This document shows positions 1-8,470 of a DNA stretch of 64,000 nucleotides, piece after piece. Within the stretch, counting starts at the first letter, position 1, and the number at the start of each line of letters is the position of its first letter. This DNA is from Krasilnikoviella flava. GTDB lineage: Bacteria > Actinomycetota > Actinomycetes > Actinomycetales > Cellulomonadaceae. The notes beneath the pieces are model-generated. The model worked only from the letters and a program-made list of their open reading frames with translations. It was not told the origin of the DNA and made no database searches. Location: positions 1 to 64,000 of the forward strand of contig NZ_FUZQ01000001.1 in NCBI RefSeq assembly GCF_900167525.1, given 5' to 3'. The position numbers and the translations under genes are program-made.

Positions 1-130
1 CAGGTTGCTCACGTGTTACTCACCCGTTCGCCACTGATCCACCCAGCAAGCTGGGCTTCACCGTTCGACTTGCATGTGTTAAGCACGCCACCAGCGTTCG
101 TCCTGAGCCAGGATCAAACTCTCCGTAAAA
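1..130 (-). rRNA. 16S ribosomal RNA, 5' end (partial)
   Basis: Read on the minus strand, this contains the universal 16S 5' sequence AGAGTTTGATCCTGGCTCAG (revcomp of about 105-124), followed by the conserved GACGAACGCTGGCGGCGTGC and a GAACGGGTGAGTAACACGTG block near position 10-30. Only about 130 nt of the gene lie in the window; the rest of the operon runs off the left edge. The mature 5' end is placed from the conserved sequence and could be off by several bases. The variable loop (GTGAAGCCCAGCTTGCTGGG) fits Promicromonosporaceae-type Micrococcales, from memory only. Confidence 0.97.
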
Positions 131-259
131 GAAGAGAAACACCACGAACCCCCAAAAGAGCCCGCAGCATTCAACGATACTGGCCAGACCAAGCTGAACT
201 GCTCAGTCCGATCCAAAGGAACCAAAAAGGTTCAAAAATACTTGGCATTGACTATCAAA

Positions 260-284
260 CACACTGTTGAGTTCTCAAACAACC
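260..284 (-). promoter_or_regulatory. rRNA leader boxA-like antitermination/processing motif
   Basis: On the minus strand this reads GGTTGTTTGAGAACTCAACA followed by GTGTG. A near-identical motif occurs in rrn leaders of mycobacteria and other actinobacteria, where it is linked to Nus-factor antitermination and RNase III processing. It lies about 130 nt upstream of the 16S 5' end. A short hairpin, GAACC-TTTTT-GGTTC (219-233), follows in the leader. The assignment rests on motif recognition. Confidence 0.75.
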
Positions 285-556
285 GACGCACACCGCGCAA
301 CCAGAACCCCTTTCCAGGATCCCAGCCCCGCCGGGGCAACCCCTCAAACTTACCAGACTTTTTCGGCCGTTCCCACCGCCCGTTTCCGGGGCAGCGGGCC
401 GCCCGACTTCCGTCGGTGAGCCCGACATCGATGCTCGGGGCGCACGAATGCTTCCCGTTCCTCGATGTGAGTTCCAGCCCCGGTCGGCCACCTGAGCTCC
501 GGTCTCCCGGATTGTGCTCCTTGGTGTCCGTCTCCCTGTCGGGCTGACGTCGTAGA

Positions 557-585
557 ACATTACACGCTCCCCCGCCCCCGGCCAA
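557..585 (-). promoter_or_regulatory. candidate rrn promoter (-35 TTGGCC, 17 bp, -10 TAATGT)
   Basis: On the minus strand a -35-like TTGGCC (580-585) and a -10-like TAATGT (557-562) are separated by exactly 17 bp, about 430 nt upstream of 16S. The interval 131-639 holds no gene. It contains this promoter, the leader motifs, and an AT-rich patch near 340-365 that could hold a second promoter. Actinobacterial rrn operons often have several promoters, so this may be one of more than one. Confidence 0.5.
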
Positions 586-639
586 CTCCCTCCGCGGTGA
601 CGCGGGGCACACCCTCCGACGGGGGGTCAGAATCGTGTC

Positions 640-1263
640 GTGACCACCCCGCAGACCGCGGCGTCCCGCCGCTCCACCGTCGTCGTCCGCCCTGCCCGCC
701 CTGACGAGAGCGCTCACGTGGCCTGGCTCGCCGCCCTCACGTTCCCCCTGGCCTGCCCGCCCGGGACGCCGGTCGCCACGATGGCCTCGCACGTCGCCGC
801 CCATCTCACCCCGGCGGCCTTCGCCGACTGGACCGCGTCCGACCGGCACGCCCTCCTTGTCGCCGTCGACCCGGGCGCCACGGACCGACCGATCGAGGTC
901 CGCCAACCGGATCTCCTCGGATACACCCTGGTGTCCTTCGGCTCCCCCGACGGCGCCGAGGAGCGGGACGTGCTCCTCGCCGCCGCGGGGCCCGGGCCGT
1001 ACGCCGAGCTCTCCAAGATCTACGTGCACCCCCAGGCTCTGGGCGCGGGTGTCGCCGCACGGCTGATGGCCGGCGCCGTCGACGCCGTTGCCGGGCTCGC
1101 CGGCCCGGGTACCGTCGCACCGCTGTGGCTCGGCACCAACGGGCAGAACGAGCGGGCCCAGGCGTTCTACCGCAAGCACGGGTTCGAGGTAGCGGGGACC
1201 CGCACCTACGACGTCGGCGGCGTGCGGCACGACGACGTCATCATGCTCCACCGGCCGGCCTGA
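640..1263 (+). CDS. GNAT family N-acetyltransferase
   Basis: Predicted acetyl-CoA-dependent N-acetyltransferase of 207 aa with a GTG start. The acetyl-CoA-binding motif A is visible as YVHPQALGAGVAARLM, around residue 127, with the expected Q/R-x-x-G-x-G/A type spacing (QALGAG). After it comes a beta strand with NGQNERAQAFYRKHGF, the usual motif B of GNAT proteins, and the C-terminus HDDVIMLHRP is also typical. The substrate cannot be told. The gene stands alone, divergent from the rrn operon and convergent with the sugar cluster. An upstream GTG five bases earlier runs straight into a stop, so the start at 640 is favoured. Confidence 0.85.
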   Translation: MTTPQTAASRRSTVVVRPARPDESAHVAWLAALTFPLACPPGTPVATMASHVAAHLTPAAFADWTASDRHALLVAVDPGATDRPIEVRQPDLLGYTLVSFGSPDGAEERDVLLAAAGPGPYAELSKIYVHPQALGAGVAARLMAGAVDAVAGLAGPGTVAPLWLGTNGQNERAQAFYRKHGFEVAGTRTYDVGGVRHDDVIMLHRPA

Positions 1264-1318
1264 CCACGAGCACGGCGGCGGCCGAGCGGCCTCCGCTGCC
1301 CGGTCGCCGCCGTCGTCG

Positions 1319-2302
1319 TCAGCCCCTCGCGCGGAGGGCGAGGATCGCGTCGGCGCTCCGCTCCGCGTTGCCGAAGGAGTCCACGGGGAACGGAGGCTCG
1401 GCGACCGAGGACGCGTTGTCCTGCTCCCAGATGCCGTGCTGGCGGCCCGAGCCTGCCAGGGCCCCGAGGAACGCCTGGTAGTCCAGGTCGCCCACCCCGA
1501 ACTCCACGATGTCGTACCCGTTGGACGACAGCGGGTTCGCACGGCCGTCCTTGAGGTGGAACATCGGGTACCGGTCCCGGTGCGCCAGCACGTACTCGAC
1601 CGGCTCGAACCCCGGGTACAGGTGCCGGCCGACGAACGCCCAGAAGACGTCCATCTCGAGGAACACCGTTCCGGGGTCCGTGTTCTCGAGGAAGACGTCG
1701 TACAGCCGCACGCCCGCGTCGTCGGTCGCGAAGCCGAACTCGTGCTGGTGGTTGTGCTGGTAGAACTTCAGCCCGCGCGCAGCGGCTGCCGCCCCGAACC
1801 CGTTGAACTGCTCCGCGGCCGCGAGGTAGCCGGCGACGGTGCGGTCGTTGGTCGGGGCGTTCGCCGTGCCGACGTGCGCCATGCCGAGCGTCTCGGCGAC
1901 GTCGAGCTCCGCCTCCATGTTCCGGGCGAAGTCGCCGATGCCCCGGTGCGACCCGACCGCGACGAGGCCGTTGTCGTCGAGCAGCGTCCTGATCTCGGCC
2001 GGGGTGATGGCGCCGATCGTGCCCTGGGTATACCCGGCGAACTCCACCTCCCGGTACCCCAGGGCCGAGAGCCGCTCGAAGACGGCCCGGAATCCCAGCG
2101 ACGAGACCTTGTCCCGGATCGAGAAGAGCTGGATCCCCAGCTTGCCCGGTGGGACGAGCCGACGACCGCCACCGGCGGCGAGGGCGGAGGACGCCGTCGC
2201 GGCCCCGACGCCCGTCGCGCCGACGGTCGCGGCCCCGACCGCGACGGTGGAGCCCGCCAGACGCAGGAACGTCCGGCGGTCGAGCTCGGTACGACTGGTC
2301 AT
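1319..2302 (-). CDS. exported sugar phosphate isomerase/epimerase-like TIM-barrel protein
   Basis: A 327-aa protein of the xylose isomerase-like TIM-barrel superfamily. The N-terminus carries a twin-arginine signal (DRRTFLRLAG followed by an Ala/Gly-rich hydrophobic stretch to about residue 42), so export in folded form is expected. Barrel segments include GIQLFSIRD, YREVEFAGY, YQHNHQHEF and EMDVFWAFVG, which supply the Glu/His/Asp metal ligands typical of the family. An AAGGAG Shine-Dalgarno lies 6 nt before the ATG. It is the last gene of the minus-strand sugar cluster, behind a second, cytoplasmic barrel protein. The substrate is probably a sugar or inositol derivative but is not determined. 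Confidence 0.82.
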   Translation of the reverse strand: MTSRTELDRRTFLRLAGSTVAVGAATVGATGVGAATASSALAAGGGRRLVPPGKLGIQLFSIRDKVSSLGFRAVFERLSALGYREVEFAGYTQGTIGAITPAEIRTLLDDNGLVAVGSHRGIGDFARNMEAELDVAETLGMAHVGTANAPTNDRTVAGYLAAAEQFNGFGAAAAARGLKFYQHNHQHEFGFATDDAGVRLYDVFLENTDPGTVFLEMDVFWAFVGRHLYPGFEPVEYVLAHRDRYPMFHLKDGRANPLSSNGYDIVEFGVGDLDYQAFLGALAGSGRQHGIWEQDNASSVAEPPFPVDSFGNAERSADAILALRARG

Positions 2303-2369
2303 GCTGATCTCCTTCGATCAGGACGCCGGACCACCCGGCGCCACGCTGTCGCGAGCTGCGGGAGACGGG

Positions 2370-3371
2370 TCAGCGCTGGGAGAACGCCGCGTCGAACGCG
2401 GCCTCCGGCGCGTCGAACGCGAGCCGTCGCACCAGCTCCAGGGCCTCGGGCGCGCCGACCAGGCGGTCCATGCCGGCGTCCTCCCACTCGATCGAGATCG
2501 GCCCGGCGTAACCGATGGTGTTGAGCATCCGGAACGCGTCCTCCCACGGCACGTCCCCGTGCCCGGTGGAGATGAAGTCCCACCCCCGCCGCGGGTCCGC
2601 CCACGGCAGGTGGGACGACAGGCGGCCGTTGCGGCCGTTGCCCATCCGCTTCTTCGTGTCCTTGCAGTCCACGTGGTAGATCCGGTCCTTGAAGTCCCAC
2701 AGGAAGCTCACCGGGTCGAGGTCCTGCCACACCATGTGGGACGGGTCCCAGTTGAGGCCGAAGGCCTCGCGGTGCCCGATCGCCTCCAGGGTGCGCACGG
2801 TGGTCCAGTAGTCGTAGGCGATCTCGCTGGGGTGCACCTCGTGCGCGAAGCGCACGCCCACCTCGTCGAAGACGTCGAGGATCGGGTTCCACCGGTCGGC
2901 GAAGTCCTGGTAGCCCGCCTCGACCATCGCCTCCGTCGCCGGCGGGAACATCGCCACGTACTTCCAGATCGACGACCCCGTGAACCCCACGACGGTGTCC
3001 ACGCCGAGCCGCGCCGCCAGCCGCGCGGTGTGCTTCATCTCCTCCGCCGCGCGCTGCCGCACGCCCTCGGGGTCGCCGTCGCCCCACACGACGTCGGGCA
3101 GGATGTCGCGGTGACGCTCGTCGATCGGGTCGTCGCAGACCGCCTGACCCTTGAGGTGGTTCGAGATGGCGTACACCTTCAGCCCGTGCCGCTCCAGAAG
3201 GTCGAGCCGGGACTGCACGTAGGCGTCGTCGTCCCACCGCCACGGATCGAGGTGGTCGCCCCAGCAGGCGAGCTCCAGGCCGTCGTAGCCCCAGCCCGCG
3301 GCGAGGCGGGCCACCTCCTCCAGCGGCAGGTCGGCCCACTGGCCCGTGAACAGGGTGATCGGTCGTGCCAT
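2370..3371 (-). CDS. sugar phosphate isomerase/epimerase (TIM barrel)
   Basis: A 333-aa cytoplasmic member of the AP endonuclease 2/xylose isomerase-like family. Putative metal ligands are HEVHPSE, NWDPSH, HVDCKD and the C-terminal IEWED, in the order expected for the barrel. It lacks a signal peptide, unlike the neighbouring family member. The start is set by a GAGGAG site about 8 nt upstream. It sits between a Gfo/Idh oxidoreductase and the exported isomerase. Oxidoreductase-isomerase pairs of this kind commonly interconvert keto/aldo forms of inositols or uncommon sugars; the actual substrate is unknown. Confidence 0.85.
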   Translation of the reverse strand: MARPITLFTGQWADLPLEEVARLAAGWGYDGLELACWGDHLDPWRWDDDAYVQSRLDLLERHGLKVYAISNHLKGQAVCDDPIDERHRDILPDVVWGDGDPEGVRQRAAEEMKHTARLAARLGVDTVVGFTGSSIWKYVAMFPPATEAMVEAGYQDFADRWNPILDVFDEVGVRFAHEVHPSEIAYDYWTTVRTLEAIGHREAFGLNWDPSHMVWQDLDPVSFLWDFKDRIYHVDCKDTKKRMGNGRNGRLSSHLPWADPRRGWDFISTGHGDVPWEDAFRMLNTIGYAGPISIEWEDAGMDRLVGAPEALELVRRLAFDAPEAAFDAAFSQR

Positions 3372-3429
3372 GGTGCGCTCTCCTCGTCGAGCTCGTCGGG
3401 TGGGAAACGTGCGGAGGTACCTGCGAGCG

Positions 3430-4626
3430 CTATGACGACGGCAGGTCGACCCAGCCGCTGCCGCCGGCGGAGCTGCGCTCGACTGCGTCGAGCACGCGCT
3501 GCACCGCGAGGCCGTCGGCGAACGACGGCGTCGGCTGCTTGCCGGCCGCCAGGTCCTCGACGAGGTCGACGACCTGGTGGGTGAAGGCGTGCTCGTAGCC
3601 CAGGCCGTGGCCGGCGGGCCACCAGTGGCCGCCGTACGGGTGTTCCGGCTCCGTCACGACGATCCGGCGGAAGCCCGCCACCTCGGCGTCCTCGCCGGCG
3701 TCGAAGAAGTGCAGCAGGTTCATGTCCTCGAAGTCGAAGGCGAGCGAACCGTGGGTGCCGTTCACCTCCAGCCGGATGGCGTTCTTACGCCCCCACGCGT
3801 ACCGGGTGGCCTCGAAGCTGGCCATCCCGCCCCCGGAGAGGCGGCCGAAGAAGACGGCCGCGTCATCGACGGTCACCGGGCCGACGCCCTCCCCCGCCTC
3901 GCCGGACAGCCCCGAGAACGACGCCGGGACCGGGCGCTCGCGCACGAAGGTCTCGAGCATGCCGGCCACGCCGGTCAGCCGCTCCCCCGTGACGAACTGG
4001 GCGAGGTCCACGACGTGCGCCCCGATGTCGCCGAGCGCCCCCGATCCGGCCTTCTCCTTGTCGAGCCGCCACGACAGCGGGGCCGCGGGGTCCGACAGCC
4101 AGTCCTGCAGGTACTGGGCACGCACGTGCCGCACCTCGCCGATCCGGCCCTGCTCGACGAGGCGTCGCGCGAGCTGGATCGCGGGGACGCGACGGTAGGT
4201 GAACCCCACCGTCGCGAACACCCCGCGCGCGGCCGCGGCATCGGCCGCGCGGACCATCTCCTCCGCCTCGGCCACCGAGTTCGCGAGCGGCTTCTCGCAC
4301 AGCACGTGCTTGCCCGCCTCGAGCGCCGCGATCGCGATCTCGGCGTGGGTGTCCCCCGGTGTGCAGACGTCGACGAGGTCGACGTCGTCCCGGGCGACGA
4401 GCTGCCGCCAGTCGGTGACGACGTCGTCCCAGCCGAGCCGGTCCGCCGCAGCGCGGACCCCGTCGGCGCTGCGGCCCGCCACGACCCGCATCCGGGGGGC
4501 GAGCGGGAGATCGAAGAATCGCGGCGCCGTCCGCCACGCGTGCGAGTGCGCGGCTCCCATGAACGCGTATCCGACCATCCCGACGCCCAGCGTCGGCGTG
4601 CCCCCTGCCGTGGCGTGCTCGCTCAT
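3430..4626 (-). CDS. Gfo/Idh/MocA family NAD(P)-dependent oxidoreductase
   Basis: A 398-aa sugar/inositol dehydrogenase-type protein. The N-terminal Rossmann fold begins [18 protein letters not shown], and the cofactor-binding lysine motif CEKPLANS lies near residue 110. The C-terminal Gfo/Idh alpha/beta domain follows, with the [13 protein letters not shown] segment that usually holds the catalytic Asp/His. The open frame extends further upstream, but an ATG with GGGAGG 7 nt before it marks the start at 4626. It lies between the binding-protein gene and two isomerase genes of the same operon. Reversible oxidation of an imported sugar is inferred. Confidence 0.88.
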   Translation of the reverse strand: MSEHATAGGTPTLGVGMVGYAFMGAAHSHAWRTAPRFFDLPLAPRMRVVAGRSADGVRAAADRLGWDDVVTDWRQLVARDDVDLVDVCTPGDTHAEIAIAALEAGKHVLCEKPLANSVAEAEEMVRAADAAAARGVFATVGFTYRRVPAIQLARRLVEQGRIGEVRHVRAQYLQDWLSDPAAPLSWRLDKEKAGSGALGDIGAHVVDLAQFVTGERLTGVAGMLETFVRERPVPASFSGLSGEAGEGVGPVTVDDAAVFFGRLSGGGMASFEATRYAWGRKNAIRLEVNGTHGSLAFDFEDMNLLHFFDAGEDAEVAGFRRIVVTEPEHPYGGHWWPAGHGLGYEHAFTHQVVDLVEDLAAGKQPTPSFADGLAVQRVLDAVERSSAGGSGWVDLPSS

Positions 4627-4681
4627 CGAGCGACCTCCCTCTGTCGTGCCTCTGTCGTGCGGATCATGCCGGGCGGGTGCC

Positions 4682-5749
4682 TCAGGAACGGAACCCGATG
4701 GACATGTACTGGTCGACGTTGTCCGCCGTGACGACGGGTGCGTACAGCTGCGTGGTGCGCGGGACGCCGGCCGAGACCAGGTCGCCCATGTTCTTGTCGT
4801 GCACCACGAGCCGGGCCAGCTTGATGCCGTCGGCGGCCTGCGTCGACGGGTAGATGACCGTGGCCTGCAGCACCGAGTCGTCGGCCTTGATGTGCTCCAT
4901 GACGTCGAGGGACCCCGCGCCGCCGACCATGAAGAACTCGTCGCGGCCGGCGTTCTCGATCGCGGCCAGGACACCGACGCCCTGGTCGTCGTCGTGGTTC
5001 CAGATGGCGTCGATCTTCGGCTCCGCCTGCAGGAGGTTCGACGTCGCCGTCTCGCCGCCCTGGACGGTGAAGTCCGCGGCGACCCGAGCGTCGACGTCGA
5101 GCCCGCAGTCGGACAGCGCGTCCTTGAAGCCCTTGCTGCGGTCCTGGGTGAGCGGCAGCGAGTCGATGCCCGCGACCTCGGCGACGACGGCGTCCGGGGT
5201 GTCGCCGAGCTGCTCGCAGATGTAGGTGCCGGCGCTCACGCCCATCCCGTAGTTGTCGCCGAGCACCGTGGCGCGTGCCGCGAACGGGCTGGAGAATTCC
5301 CGGTCGACGTTGATGACCGGGATGCCCGCGTCCATCGCCTTCGTGGCGACCTCGGTGAGCGCGGCGCCGTCGAACGGCAGGAGCACGATCGCGTCCACGC
5401 CGTCGTTGATGAACTGCTCGACCTGGCTGATCTGCACGTTGACGTCGTTGGTGGCCTCCGCCTGGCGGAGCTCCACGTCGGAGTACTGGTCGGCCGTGTC
5501 GACCGCCGACTGGGTGATGGCGCCCATCCAGCCGTGGTCGGCGGCGGGGGCGGAGAAGCCGATGACGACCTTCTCCCCCGGCTCGTCGTTGCCCTCGGCC
5601 GCGACCTGCGGCGCGGCCGAACCCTCGTCCTCGGGCGGCTCGTTGCTGGTGCAGCCGGCGGCGAGCAGGACGGCGGTGGTGGCCACCGCGGCCAGCGCCA
5701 CGGTGCGCCGGCGACGGCTGGAGCGTGCCAGCTCGGTGCGTGCGGACAT
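4682..5749 (-). CDS. sugar ABC transporter substrate-binding lipoprotein (ribose type)
   Basis: A 355-aa periplasmic-binding-protein type 1 (RbsB-like) protein. The N-terminus has basic residues, a hydrophobic stretch and the lipobox LLAAGC (Cys near residue 33), so it should be a membrane-anchored lipoprotein. The body contains the repeated motifs of the family: KVVIGFSAPAADHGWMGAI, INDGVDAIVLLPFDG, GIPVINVDREF and DAIWNHDDDQGVGVL. It is encoded directly after the permease and ATPase genes, completing the importer. The ligand cannot be predicted; the neighbouring oxidoreductase and isomerases suggest a pentose, inositol or derivative. Confidence 0.9.
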   Translation of the reverse strand: MSARTELARSSRRRRTVALAAVATTAVLLAAGCTSNEPPEDEGSAAPQVAAEGNDEPGEKVVIGFSAPAADHGWMGAITQSAVDTADQYSDVELRQAEATNDVNVQISQVEQFINDGVDAIVLLPFDGAALTEVATKAMDAGIPVINVDREFSSPFAARATVLGDNYGMGVSAGTYICEQLGDTPDAVVAEVAGIDSLPLTQDRSKGFKDALSDCGLDVDARVAADFTVQGGETATSNLLQAEPKIDAIWNHDDDQGVGVLAAIENAGRDEFFMVGGAGSLDVMEHIKADDSVLQATVIYPSTQAADGIKLARLVVHDKNMGDLVSAGVPRTTQLYAPVVTADNVDQYMSIGFRS

Positions 5750-5837
5750 GTGATCATCCTCGATTCGGTCCGGCCCTGCCGGGCGGGTGGCCCGGTGAGG
5801 GTGGTGCTGGGGTGATGCGGGGAGGTTCCGGGCGGCG

Positions 5838-6842
5838 TCAGGTCGACGTGGAGCGCGCGGCGAAGCGCTGCTGGATCAGCACGGCGACCACGATGATCAC
5901 GCCCTTGGCGACGTTCTGGGCGGAGATCGACAGGTTGTTGATCGTGAACACGTTGGTCAGCATCGCGAAGATGAGGACGCCGATCACGGTGCCGACGATC
6001 GTGCCGCGGCCGCCGATCAGCAGCGTGCCGCCGACGACCACCGCGGCGATCACCTCGAGCTCGTAGTAGAGGCCGTTCGTGGAGGTCCCGGCCGTGGTCC
6101 GGCCGAGCATCATGACGCCCGCGATGCCGGCGGTCAGCCCGGACAGCCCGTAGACGTACAGCAGGTGGCGCTGCACCTTGATGCCGGCGAGCCGCGACGC
6201 CTCGGCGTTGCCGCCGACGGCCACCGTGCGGCGGCCGAACGTGGTGCGATTGAACAGGAACCAACCCGCCACGGCGACCACGACGAACATCCAGACCAGC
6301 ACCGGCACGCCGATGAAGTCGGCGCGGACGAAGTCGAGGAAGCCGTCCACCTGGACGACCTGCGTCTGCCGGCCGGAGATCATCTCCGCGAGGCCGCGGG
6401 CGGCGATCATCATCGCGAGGGTGGCGATGAACGCCACGACCTTGCCGTACGCGATGATCAGGCCGTTGATGAGGCCGGCGGCGGTGCCCACCGCGAGCCC
6501 CGTCAGGACCATGACCGTCCAGTGCAGGTCCTCGGCCATCGTCTGGGTGGCGAGCGTGCTGGCCCAGACGGTCGCGAGCCCGAGCACCGACCCGACCGAG
6601 AGGTCGATGCCGCCGGCCGTGATGACGAACGTCATCCCGATCGCCAGGACCCCGGTCACCGACGCGAGCCGGAGGATGGTCATGACGTTGTCGAGGCTGG
6701 CGAAGCGCTCGCCGCCGGTGATCACCCCGACGACGGCGAGGAGGACCAGGGCCACGACGAGCCCGACGGTGCGCCCGGCGGGCCCGGACAACCACGAGGA
6801 CCGCGACTCTGCCGCGGGCGACGCATCCACCTGGGTGCTCAT
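5838..6842 (-). CDS. sugar ABC transporter permease (RbsC-like)
   Basis: A 334-aa multi-spanning membrane protein of the branched-chain amino acid/ribose permease family. After a cytoplasmic N-terminus it has a hydrophobic segment (VGLVVALVLLAVVGVI), the conserved GMTFVITAGGIDLSVGS block, and the C-terminal GRGTIVGTVIGVLIFAML and NVAKGVIIVVAVLI segments typical of RbsC. Its ATG overlaps the TGA of the ATPase gene by 4 bp (ATGA), implying translational coupling. A GGAAGGAAC site sits about 8 nt upstream. Confidence 0.92.
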   Translation of the reverse strand: MSTQVDASPAAESRSSWLSGPAGRTVGLVVALVLLAVVGVITGGERFASLDNVMTILRLASVTGVLAIGMTFVITAGGIDLSVGSVLGLATVWASTLATQTMAEDLHWTVMVLTGLAVGTAAGLINGLIIAYGKVVAFIATLAMMIAARGLAEMISGRQTQVVQVDGFLDFVRADFIGVPVLVWMFVVVAVAGWFLFNRTTFGRRTVAVGGNAEASRLAGIKVQRHLLYVYGLSGLTAGIAGVMMLGRTTAGTSTNGLYYELEVIAAVVVGGTLLIGGRGTIVGTVIGVLIFAMLTNVFTINNLSISAQNVAKGVIIVVAVLIQQRFAARSTST

Positions 6843-8395
6843 GCGACGGTTCCTTCCATGACGAGGTCGAGCACGCGGTGCTCGTCGATGTCCTGCGCCG
6901 GTGCACGGTGCACGACGCGTCCCTCGGAGACCACGAGCACGTGGTCGGCGAGCCCCAGGACCTCGGGGATCTCGCTGGAGACGACGACCACCGCCGTCCC
7001 GGCGTCGGCGAGCCGGCGCACCAGGGCGTACAGCTCGGAGCGCGCGCCGACGTCGACGCCGCGGGTGGGCTCGTCCAGGAGCAGCACGTCGCAGCCGTGC
7101 ACGAGCCACCGGCCGAGCAGGGCCTTCTGCTGGTTGCCGCCGGACAGCGTGCGGGCGGCGCGGTCCACGCCGGCGGGCCGCAGGTCGAGGGCCGCGACCT
7201 GCTCGCGCGCGGCGGCGCGCTCCGCGCGCTCGTCGAGCCAGCCGCCGCGCGCGATGCGCGCGAACGTGGAGAGAGTGATGTTCCGGTAGACGGGCTCGTC
7301 GAGGACGAGTCCCTGGCTCTTGCGCTCCTCGGGGCACAGGCCGATGCCGGCGGCCACCGCGGCGTCGACCGAGCCGCTCCGGAGGCGCCGGCCCTTGACA
7401 GCGACGCTGCCCGCCGTCCGCCGCCGGGCGCCGTAGAGCGTCTCGAGGATCTCCGACCGGCCCGCCCCGACGAGCCCCGCGAGGCCCACGATCTCGCCGG
7501 CCCGGACCTGGAAGGACACGTCCTCGAACGTGCCCGCGAGGGCGAGGTCCTCGACGTCGAGCACGACCGGCGCGTCCTCGGGCACCCCGGGCCGGGTCGG
7601 GAAGGCGTACTCGACGTTGCGCCCCGTCATGAGGCGGATGAGCTCGGCCGTGGGGGTGGTGGCCGCCGGGAGGTCCCGGCCCACCGTGCGGCCGTTCTTG
7701 AGGACCGTGATGCGGTCGCCGATCTGGCGGATCTCCTCCAGGCGGTGGGAGATGTAGACGACGGCCACCCCCTGCGCGGTGAGCCCCCGGACCACGCGGA
7801 AGAGGTTCTGCACCTCGCCCGCGTCGAGCACGGCCGAGGGCTCGTCCATGACGATGACCCGCGCGTCGTGGGAGAGCGCACGGGCCATCGACACGATCTG
7901 CTTGCCGGCGGCCGACAGCCGGCCGACCTCGCGGTGCGGGGAGATCTCGGGGTGGCCGAGCCGGCGGAGCATCTCGCGCGTGCTGCGGATGGCCTCGCGC
8001 CTCTGGGTGAACCCGCCGCGGTCGAGCTCGTGGCCGAGGAAGACGTTCTCCGCGACGGTGAGCCCGTCGACGACGTCGAGCTCCTGGTAGATGGTGGCGA
8101 CGCCGTGCCGCAGGGCCGCGACCGGGTGCGGGATGGCGATCTCCTCGCCGTCGAGCACGATCCGGCCCGAGGTGGGCTGGTGCGCGCCTGCGAGGACCTT
8201 GATCAGCGTGGACTTGCCGGCGCCGTTCTGGCCGAGCAGGCAGTGCACCTCGCCGGGCAGCACGTCGAGGTCCACCCCGTCGAGGGCCTTGGCCCCCGGG
8301 AAGTGCTTGACGATGCCCTCCATGCGCAGCAAGGGGACATCGGGGGCGTCTGCGCCCTCGGGCGGTGCCGCGTCGTCGCGGTCCACGTCGACCAT
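6839..8395 (-). CDS. sugar ABC transporter ATP-binding protein with two nucleotide-binding domains (RbsA/MglA-like)
   Basis: A 518-aa tandem ATPase. The first domain has Walker A GQNGAGKSTLIKVLAG (about residue 46) and a degenerate signature LSAAGKQIVSMARAL. The second has a degenerate P-loop GLVGAGRSE but a clear LSGGNQQKALLGRWL signature and LLLDEPTRGVD Walker B. This asymmetry is normal in RbsA/MglA proteins. It is the first gene of the minus-strand importer operon. A good promoter places the transcription start on or next to the ATG with no Shine-Dalgarno visible, so the mRNA may be leaderless. The divergent ROK regulator probably controls it. Confidence 0.92.
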   Translation of the reverse strand: MVDVDRDDAAPPEGADAPDVPLLRMEGIVKHFPGAKALDGVDLDVLPGEVHCLLGQNGAGKSTLIKVLAGAHQPTSGRIVLDGEEIAIPHPVAALRHGVATIYQELDVVDGLTVAENVFLGHELDRGGFTQRREAIRSTREMLRRLGHPEISPHREVGRLSAAGKQIVSMARALSHDARVIVMDEPSAVLDAGEVQNLFRVVRGLTAQGVAVVYISHRLEEIRQIGDRITVLKNGRTVGRDLPAATTPTAELIRLMTGRNVEYAFPTRPGVPEDAPVVLDVEDLALAGTFEDVSFQVRAGEIVGLAGLVGAGRSEILETLYGARRRTAGSVAVKGRRLRSGSVDAAVAAGIGLCPEERKSQGLVLDEPVYRNITLSTFARIARGGWLDERAERAAAREQVAALDLRPAGVDRAARTLSGGNQQKALLGRWLVHGCDVLLLDEPTRGVDVGARSELYALVRRLADAGTAVVVVSSEIPEVLGLADHVLVVSEGRVVHRAPAQDIDEHRVLDLVMEGTVA

Positions 8396-8401
8396 GGTCC
8401 G

Positions 8402-8430
8402 AACCTAAGGTCACTTCTGACGGTGGTCAA
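8402..8430 (-). promoter_or_regulatory. promoter of the sugar ABC importer operon, possibly leaderless
   Basis: On the minus strand TTGACC (8425-8430) and TAGGTT (8402-8407) are separated by 17 bp. The -10 element ends 6 nt before the ATG of the ATPase gene, so transcription would begin at about the A of the start codon. The 75-bp divergent region (8396-8470) also contains an imperfect inverted repeat, TGAACC..GATTCA (8445-8462), which could bind the ROK repressor; this last point is weak. Confidence 0.6.
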
Positions 8431-8470
8431 GCAAAAGGTGCGGGTGAACCGACCGTGATTCACTAAGCCC